Of a DNA stretch of 12,435 bases, positions 8,301 through 12,435 are shown piece after piece. Numbering within the stretch: the stretch's first letter is position 1; the number at the start of each line of letters is the position of its first letter. The stretch is from assembly GCF_000003605.2 (NCBI RefSeq), contig NW_003105169.1:3667-16101 (forward strand), read 5' to 3'. Origin of the DNA: Saccoglossus kowalevskii. Its lineage: Eukaryota; Hemichordata; Enteropneusta; Harrimaniidae. The position numbers were made by a program, and so were the translations under genes. The notes under the pieces were generated by a model. The model ran no database searches. It worked only from the letters and a program-made list of their open reading frames with translations, and was not told where the DNA came from.

Positions 8301-11300
8301 TTTGTGCTAAAAAATTATCAGATATTTCTGGCATTTATGGATGGATTTTGTTCAAACTTATAACATACATTAGACATTATGAGCTCCTGATGCACGTCAT
8401 TTTATTTTTCAGATCGGATTTAAAATGGCTGACTGGCGGCCATTTTGTTTTAATGGGTTTCTAGAGCCATATCTCTGACATGCTTGACTGATTATGTTCA
8501 AATTTTATATATTCATTATACATCATGTTATAGATATATACATATATTTAAAATGGCTGATTTTGGTTTAATTAAGGCTTTTCCAGAGCAATATCTCTCA
8601 ATGTGGACAAGTACTGGTTTGATGATCAGATACAAATGTCTATCATTTTAATGTTAAACAATCATCATAAACATATTCCTGACATGGTTATATTCCAGCT
8701 ATATTACTATAAACAAAACTATATATCTTAAATTCGCTGACTATTGGGGACTGTGCTATGCGCCATGGCTTGTTACATTTTGTATAAGTAAAATAGAATA
8801 GAAGTGTAACTGTGACTGTGTGTATCTGGTAATATACATACAGTACATCACTATCGCTCATGTGTATATGTCATGAAACTGGACAAAGTCTTGTGATATA
8901 TGTAGTAGTATACTCGTCCTAGAGGGTGGTTATTCCTTAAATCAAACTGTTGGAGGCAGTATATTTATAACAAAGTAGGGCACGGTAAAGACCTTGATGA
9001 AAAAATGCGAAGCAAGTGTGTTGATGCGAATATGATAAATAAATGACATCTGTACTGTACATGGACTGACCACACAGAAAAATTGGACAGAAAGTAGAAC
9101 GCTATGAAATGAACTGTCATCTTGCACACTCATTTGTACACTTCACTAATACTGTAACAGTTGGGAACCTATCTTATGTTCTACCTATTTATGTTGTTTC
9201 AAATATTTTCTATCATTGTAGCTTTGAAGCAAGAAGGTGTAAATTTGGTAGCTTGTGGTAGATCTCACACTATAGTATGTACAAAAGCAGGTAGATTGTA
9301 TTCATTTGGTGCTGGATCTGATGGACAGTTAGGTACTGGAGATGCACAGTGTGCTACCTCACCACAACTTATAAATCTACCAGAACAGAAATATAAATTA
9401 TTGTCAGCTGGTACTGACCATTCAGCAGCACTTACAAGTGAGTATCCATTATATTATGATATCAATATTTGTATCCTCATTGCCTCCAGTTGTATAATGT
9501 GCACAAATTTTGTTTCACAATTCATAAGGACAAATTTAGTGTTATGTACAGAGATAGTTAACAGTTAAAGCCAAACTTTTTTAATTTGTTGATAAAACTT
9601 CCATACTTTTTTAGTCCTGTTCGGACAATGTCAAATTTCCTTTTTGTAATACAATACAATACTGGACTCGTAAATAATTTTCTTCACAATAATTATCACA
9701 TGATTCATTATGTGACTAAATTGCTTATTATTATTGCTTATATTTATTGCTTATATTTCTGTCAATTTGTTTTGATAATTGAGTGCTGTAGCCCATATAT
9801 GTTAAATAGTGTTCCAAATTGCTTGTGTGCATTCACAATATACAAAAGTGCACAGAGTACTTTGAGCCTTAGAAGGGTTTATTCGACTGAGAGCGTTTTT
9901 TGTATACATTATGACATAATTTCCATTGAACCTCTTGGAGCTTAATTTCAGCTGTAACTAAAAAAGGCATCAGATAACAAAAATTCAACTCCATTTCTGT
10001 AATGTTAAGAAACTGTTTGATACAGAGTATGCTTTTTGGGGAATGAAATATTTAGAAGCTATATATTTACGAATCATTTTTGTTTGGCAATTTCTCAAAT
10101 AGTAAAATTCGTCGTCTTTAATAATGCCCTTTGATAGTTCAGGCCCTATAAAAATTGATGACGTTTTAAATTTTTCTGAGAGAGCAGAGATAATTCCATG
10201 CCACAAAAGCAAGTGATTTAATGTAAAACCAAGTGGATAACTTCCATACTCTTTGTCTAGGATAGTTGAAGGCCAAAAAAACAGCAATGATTGTGTAGCG
10301 ATCTTTATAATTACACACTATTTTGTGTTTTTTTCTTTCAGCTGATGGTACTCTGTACATGTGGGGTAGTGGTTCTGAAGGGCAGTTAGGATTAGGTAAT
10401 ACCGATAGTGTAGAAACGCCAAAAGAACTTAAATTTCATTCTTCAGTAAGCTGGGTTTCCTGTGGGTACTACCATACAGCTATAGTTACAGGTATGTGCA
10501 TACTCATTCTCCAGTGTTTTGGTACTCATGTGGGTGGGTGCATATTACTGTCCTGTTTTTGTTTTGTTGTCCTATGGGTTGGTGTCCTGTGGGTGAGTGT
10601 TCTGTGAATGGGTGTCATATGGTCCCATATATGGGGGTCCTGTAGGTGGGTTTCATGTAAATACTTACTAAGATACAGCTATAGTTATGTGTGTCACAGT
10701 CATTCTGCAATCTTTGTCATTTAAAACCAACTGATGAAAATACCATACCTTTTCATTGTCACGTTTTTCAATGAAACTCTGACTAATTAATTGTGACATT
10801 AATTTTGGGATACATTTTTTGCCCAAAGATGTTAATGAATAGAATCAATAAAAAATACTTTGTACAAATAAATATGTTGTTGTACTTTATAGATGATGGT
10901 AAACTTTATACCTTTGGTGAAAAAGAATTTGGTAAACTAGGTTTAACAGAAGACCAGTTAGAAGACACCACAACACCAAAGCATGTAGAATCTATAACAG
11001 AAAAAATTAAATTGGTGGCATGTGGTGGTGCCCATACTGCTGTCATATCAGGTAAGAAAACCAACACAAAGTTAATTTATAGTAGTAAAATCAACACAGA
11101 AAATCTAAATCAATGTGCAATTAAAAATCATCATCAATATACAAATCACTATCAATGTGTAATTAAAACTTACCACCATTTGTAATTAAAAATGACAGTG
11201 ATCATAATGGTTCATAAGTCATTTCAATTATACTTTTGATTCAAGCATTTCTTTTACATCTATAGTAAAGCATTGTTTCTTTTCAGATGTTGGTAATTTA

Positions 11301-11445
11301 TATACATTTGGTGATGGTATGCATGGCCAGCTAGGAAATGGTCCATCATTACTACAATTGAGTCTACCACAGAAAGTTGCTCGCCTTAGTGAACATAAAT
11401 GTAAATATGTTTCTTGTGGAGATAATCATACAGCAGTTATTACAG
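2266..11445 (+). CDS. RPGR: RPGR orthologue, partial, six spliced exons of the RCC1-like domain
   Basis: RPGR is a protein of the ciliary transition zone. Its N-terminal RCC1-like propeller binds partners such as RPGRIP1 and PDE6D (family knowledge). The spliced frame is 2266-2391, 6414-6506, 9222-9437, 10342-10491, 10893-11051 and 11287-11445: 903 nt, no internal stop. Five exons end close to a consensus RCC1 signature ([55 protein letters not shown]), and repeats carry the GxLYxFG...GQLGLG pattern. RPGR rather than RCC1 or HERC is indicated by the N-terminal [14 protein letters not shown] block, the WVSCGYYH block and the repeat order, which match human RPGR from about residue 10 to 310. 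Every junction is phase 1. The first coding exon (a few codons in vertebrates) and the last propeller blade, linker and C-terminal region are not in view. The introns host transposon debris, but no exon is damaged, so the gene looks functional. Confidence 0.95.
2392..2618 (+). other. RPGR intron between exons 2 and 3, left flank of DIRS element
   Basis: Non-coding, beginning with donor 'gtaaca'. I see nothing recognisable before the DIRS left end. Confidence 0.7.
2635..2826 (+). repeat. DIRS left inverted terminal repeat
   Basis: The reverse complement matches 5515-5705, with about 14 differences over some 190 positions by my hand alignment, so roughly 93% identity. It contains the E-box hexamer CACGTG at 2776-2781, a CRE-like TTACGTCA at 2763-2770 and GCCATATGGC. 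In DIRS elements the left ITR carries promoter activity. That role here is inferred from position. Confidence 0.9.
2827..3388 (+). other. DIRS 5' internal region, no intact coding sequence
   Basis: This lies between the left ITR and the first recognisable RT residues, where a leader and a gag-like ORF1 would be expected. No frame gives a recognisable protein. A 60-codon minus-strand frame at 3250-3432 is not convincing. It is probably leader plus a deletion scar that removed ORF1 and the N-terminal half of RT. Confidence 0.55.
3389..4080 (+). pseudogene. DIRS reverse transcriptase (C-terminal half) and start of RNase H
   Basis: One frame runs from 3389: [20 protein letters not shown], then the catalytic PYLDD (YLDD at 3509-3520), then the thumb start [14 protein letters not shown]. 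It is interrupted by TAA at 3686-3688, continues as [18 protein letters not shown], and meets another TAA at 3842-3844 where family members usually have Gln. It then reaches [20 protein letters not shown] and the first RNase H Asp in [14 protein letters not shown]. The upstream RT palm segment with the first catalytic Asp is absent. The YLDD box survives, but two stops and the truncation make the gene inactive. Confidence 0.85.
4081..4337 (+). pseudogene. DIRS RNase H remnant with lost catalytic residues
   Basis: A frameshift near 4080 moves the RNase H sequence into another frame: [20 protein letters not shown], stop TGA at 4149-4151, then [47 protein letters not shown] and a TGA at 4335-4337. 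DIRS RNase H normally has Glu in the NxLELKAV box and Asp in the HTDN box. Here they read LKLKAV (Glu to Lys) and HTGN (Asp to Gly). The final Asp in LADAL is kept. Stops plus two active-site losses mean the enzyme is dead. Confidence 0.8.
4345..5251 (+). pseudogene. DIRS tyrosine recombinase (YR) remnant
   Basis: The catalytic domain is spread over at least three frames. It starts with [19 protein letters not shown] (box I with the first catalytic Arg, 4406-4414), then [16 protein letters not shown], then [20 protein letters not shown] (about 4675-4735). Box II reads [18 protein letters not shown], where the HxxR Arg is Cys (TGT 4777-4779). After another frameshift near 4825 comes [20 protein letters not shown], in which the expected nucleophile position (NYYLRD-like) is His (4874-4876). 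A tail stays open to the TGA at 5249-5251. This enzyme would integrate the circular cDNA in a living element. Assignment of box II and the Tyr position is by memory of the family. Confidence 0.72.
5320..5447 (+). repeat. DIRS internal complementary region (ICR)
   Basis: The left part (5320 to about 5387) is the reverse complement of the element's left end (2619 to about 2685). The right part (about 5389-5447) is the reverse complement of the right end (5690-5748), including the terminal extension GGAGAACCCTCTGTCT. Placed together, they spell the joined ends of a circular DIRS intermediate. In the family this region lets the ends be completed during reverse transcription. Confidence 0.88.
5515..5705 (-). 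repeat. DIRS right inverted terminal repeat
   Basis: Inverted copy of 2635-2826. It keeps the CACGTG hexamer (5560-5565) and GCCATATGGC, but has lost the CRE-like motif of the left copy (TGATGTAAG here). The unique terminal extension continues to about 5748, where the match to the ICR stops at TCT-AATT. Confidence 0.9.
5749..6413 (+). other. RPGR intron, right flank of DIRS element
   Basis: AT-rich and non-coding. It holds a small hairpin (TCCAGTGA/TCACTGGA, near 5853-5874) and the palindrome cluster at 6248-6333, annotated separately. It ends at the exon 3 acceptor. Confidence 0.65.
6248..6333. repeat. Palindrome flanked by 17-bp direct repeats
   Basis: GGTCACTGACCATCAAC (6248-6264) and GGTCACTAACCATCAAC (6317-6333) are direct repeats with one mismatch. 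Between them is a perfect palindrome with 10-bp arms, ACCATGATCA/TGATCATGGT (6266-6275 and 6277-6286), and a further GACCATGGTC (6311-6320). The function is unknown. It could be a small foldback element or a hairpin-prone spot. Confidence 0.7.
6414..6506 (+). CDS. RPGR: RPGR exon, human exon 3 equivalent (93 nt)
   Basis: The acceptor is 'ttgacag' before 6414 and the donor is a consensus 'gtaagt' at 6507. With one base from the previous exon it reads [19 protein letters not shown] and continues to CVK. This is an RCC1 repeat opening with the typical YTFGSNxWGQLGLG turn. It continues the exon 2 frame exactly (phase 1 to phase 1). The intron before it is about 4.0 kb and contains the DIRS element. 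The intron after it is about 2.7 kb and contains the 150-bp repeat array. Confidence 0.95.
6507..7459 (+). other. RPGR intron after exon 3, no feature found
   Basis: AT-rich intron beginning with donor 'gtaagt'. The short frames on both strands at 6738-7046 overlap each other, have no family look and sit in low-complexity sequence. I see no gene or clear transposon here. Confidence 0.65.
7460..7479. repeat. 8-bp-arm hairpin just upstream of the repeat array
   Basis: ACTGTTAC and GTAACAGT are perfect arms around CCTA. It lies about 10 nt before the array head and may be unrelated to it. Confidence 0.5.
7488..8780. repeat. Dispersed repeat with hairpin head and about 150-bp tandem monomers
   Basis: It opens with an imperfect palindrome, TCCTCGTTCGGA ... 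TCCGAAGATGAGGA (about 7492-7522). The body has a near-palindromic core, AAAATGGCyGA...GGCCATTTT, starting at 7669, 7821, 7979, 8130, 8279, 8422 and, truncated, 8550 (steps of 152, 158, 151, 149, 143, 128). Cores alternate: type A reads GAATGGTGGCC-like and is followed by AAAAATCATCA and TTTTGTTCAAACTT; type B reads GACTGGCGGCC and is followed by GGGCTTCTAGAGCCATATCTCTGA. Each A-B pair is thus a dimer of about 300 bp. The tail near 8740-8780 (GGGACTGTGCTATG ... GGCTTGTTAC) may be the other end. Frames across it are by-products of the repeat. Confidence 0.8.
8781..9221 (+). other. RPGR intron before the 216-nt exon, no feature found
   Basis: AT-rich intron, ending in the acceptor 'attgtag'. A 63-codon minus-strand frame at 8942-9133 has no recognisable features. 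Confidence 0.6.
9222..9437 (+). CDS. RPGR: RPGR exon, human exons 4 and 5 equivalent in one exon (216 nt)
   Basis: The acceptor is 'attgtag' before 9222 and the donor is 'gtgagt' at 9438. It holds 71 whole codons, from [19 protein letters not shown] to [12 protein letters not shown]. It includes two RCC1 signature-like segments ([22 protein letters not shown]) around [18 protein letters not shown]. In human RPGR this segment is split into two exons, which I recall as 63 and 159 nt. Here it is uninterrupted and two codons shorter in total. An ATG reading frame running in from 9161 through the acceptor is intronic and not part of the protein. Confidence 0.95.
9438..10341 (+). other. RPGR intron between exon 4+5 and exon 6 equivalents
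   Basis: The intron begins with 'gtgagt' and ends with 'ctttcag'. Its plus-strand 119-codon frame (9586-9945) is T-rich and looks like chance. A 100-codon minus-strand frame at 9985-10287 has a more protein-like composition but no family I recognise; it is discussed as a finding. Confidence 0.6.
10342..10491 (+). CDS. RPGR: RPGR exon, human exon 6 equivalent (150 nt)
   Basis: The acceptor 'ctttcag' lies behind a T-rich tract before 10342, and the donor is 'gtatgt' at 10492. It encodes 49 codons: [19 protein letters not shown] through [13 protein letters not shown]. The block W-V-S-C-G-Y-Y-H is strongly typical of RPGR and supports orthology over other RCC1-repeat proteins. It is phase 1 on both sides. 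The upstream intron is 904 nt and the downstream one 401 nt. Confidence 0.95.
10492..10892 (+). other. RPGR intron between exon 6 and exon 7 equivalents
   Basis: A 401-nt intron with donor 'gtatgt' and acceptor 'tttatag'. It contains the 15-bp minisatellite at 10569-10651. Nothing else is recognisable. Confidence 0.7.
10569..10651 (+). repeat. 15-bp minisatellite
   Basis: Three adjacent units, GTCCTATGGGTTGGT (10569-10583), GTCCTGTGGGTGAGT (10584-10598) and GTTCTGTGAATGGGT (10599-10613), are followed by a degenerate stretch and a fourth unit, GTCCTGTAGGTGGGT (10637-10651). It is G/T-rich on the + strand, unlike the surrounding intron. Confidence 0.75.
10893..11051 (+). CDS. RPGR: RPGR exon, human exon 7 equivalent (159 nt)
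   Basis: The acceptor is 'tttatag' before 10893 and the donor is 'gtaaga' at 11052. It encodes 52 codons: [20 protein letters not shown], then a variable loop, then [12 protein letters not shown]. As in human RPGR, the FGKLGL version of the repeat turn replaces FGQLGL, and the CGGxHT signature follows. It is phase 1 on both sides. A reading frame beginning upstream at 10793 is an intronic run-in to this exon. Confidence 0.95.
11287..11445 (+). CDS. RPGR: RPGR exon, human exon 8 equivalent (159 nt)
   Basis: The acceptor is 'tttcag' before 11287 and the donor is 'gtaatt' at 11446. It encodes 52 codons: [18 protein letters not shown], a loop with [13 protein letters not shown], then [13 protein letters not shown]. 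It is one RCC1 repeat with a full signature. The next blade (human exon 9 equivalent) is not found in the remaining 990 nt, so the gene continues beyond the window. Confidence 0.94.
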
Positions 11446-12435
11446 GTAATTGCTTTCTTCCGTTCTTTGAACAGAGTAAAAAAATGGTAATATATGGCAT
11501 ATTTACAAATGTGAGTTGGCAATTTTGAGTCCCCATTTCAATGTGTTAGCATATCTACTTGTAACTTCATGTGTGTTATCTGTATATCAGTATCTCATTC
11601 TCTGTTCTATGTCACAATCTTGTGGGCATAGCAGAATTAAATATCAGTACCAATAACCTATATTCCAACATTAACTGATAGATCACAAGACATTTTTAAA
11701 AGTCGCTTATTGCTGACTCTCTGAAGCTAGATGAGATTAAAAAATAGAATGCACTGTGGAAGTTAAAGTATCTCTATTTTGTACAGTTTGTACTAACATT
11801 TATGCTTATAGAATTGCAGTAAAAAATTTAAAAATAATTAATTAGGGTTGTATATAAAATGTTCCTAGCACTAGAGGTATGTGAAAGTATAATTACATTA
11901 CAAATTTTGATGTATCAATTTTATGTGATACTGAATAATAGCAATAACAGAATTGTAAAATTAATCCTAAACTTAAGTATCCATTTGTTTTCTAAATTCC
12001 AAATCTCTTTTAGAAACATATAATTTTAAACAAGTTTTTTAAGTGTCTCCTGAATATTTTCATATTTACTCTTATCCTGAAATAAAGTACCGTACTCGAC
12101 CGCGTTAGCGCCCAGGGGCCTCAACTCAGAAAATCACGATTTTGTAGAGGTGGGCGCTTACCCGAGCACCCCCCTCGAAAAAGAGTGCAAATGAAAATTT
12201 TGATTCATCAAGTGACAGATTACGATTTTGAGGAAAAATCAAATTACTAAATTAGTTGCATCATCATTGATTTTCACAATGAAGAAACATAAATGATCAC
12301 AAAAAATACGCACATTTTATTACAATATTAATTACGTACCACCATAATTTACGGAATTAAAAACATTTGAGTCTGTTGGAACACAGTCGAAGTCAAAATT
12401 GTCATATTATTTCCACTGACGAAGTTGTTGGATCG
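11446..12435 (+). other. RPGR intron after exon 8 equivalent, continuing off the window
   Basis: It starts with donor 'gtaatt'. I found no RCC1-like exon (no YTFG..G.LG followed by CGG.H) in any + frame here. It is AT-rich except for the GC-rich module near 12090-12180. Confidence 0.6.
12090..12182. repeat. GC-rich inverted-repeat module, MITE-like
   Basis: GTACCGTACTCGACCGCGTTAGCGCCCAG on the left is mirrored imperfectly by GTGGGCGCTTACCCGAGC on the right (arms about 12105-12116 and 12150-12162). They are separated by about 35 nt of ordinary sequence. The sharp GC and CpG rise within AT-rich intron suggests an inserted short repeat. The exact ends are unclear. Confidence 0.55.

Noticed and set aside
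7503-8464. Three similar plus-strand frames (ending in FVLKNHQ or HFVLM-like tails) as a small gene family
   Set aside because: Their similarity follows from the 150-bp tandem repeat, and the frames are interrupted at different places in each unit.
7669-8575. CRISPR-like array
   Set aside because: The monomers are about 150 bp and similar along their whole length, with no short repeat and unique spacer design, and the context is eukaryotic.
9586-9945. Plus-strand 119-codon frame in the RPGR intron
   Set aside because: It is rich in Phe, Ile, Tyr and Leu from AT-rich DNA, has no motif and lies wholly inside an intron with good splice sites.
11446-12435. Next RCC1 exon (human exon 9 equivalent)
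   Set aside because: No + frame shows an RCC1 turn or CGGxH-like signature with fitting phase-1 splice sites.

Overview
This is an intron-rich, AT-rich piece of an animal nuclear genome. The main content is part of the RPGR (retinitis pigmentosa GTPase regulator) gene on the + strand. Six exons, between 2266 and 11445, encode 301 codons of its N-terminal RCC1-like beta-propeller. All six have GT-AG borders and all introns between them are phase 1, so the exons join into one open frame with no stop. The first coding exon and everything after the sixth RCC1 exon lie outside the window or could not be recognised.

The introns are full of repeats and transposon remains. From the start: a broken non-LTR (LINE) reverse transcriptase on the - strand (1 to about 1600); a short two-copy repeat (1738-1940); RPGR exon 2 equivalent (2266-2391); a complete but dead DIRS-like tyrosine-recombinase retrotransposon (about 2619-5748) with long inverted terminal repeats, an internal complementary region and decayed RT, RNase H and recombinase coding sequence; exon 3 equivalent (6414-6506); a 150-bp-period dimeric repeat array with a hairpin head (about 7488-8780); a fused exon 4+5 equivalent (9222-9437); then exons 6, 7 and 8 equivalents (10342-10491, 10893-11051, 11287-11445) separated by short introns, and a long final intron ending in a GC-rich inverted-repeat module (about 12090-12180).

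The organism is a metazoan. The style of the LINE and DIRS copies and of the 'TCCTCGTTCGGA' repeat resembles repeats I associate with bivalve molluscs or other lophotrochozoans. That placement is inference. There is no prokaryotic feature, no CRISPR array and no tRNA or rRNA gene. I see no new protein system. The most informative points are the deep conservation of RPGR exon boundaries, the clean DIRS architecture, and the alternating repeat array.
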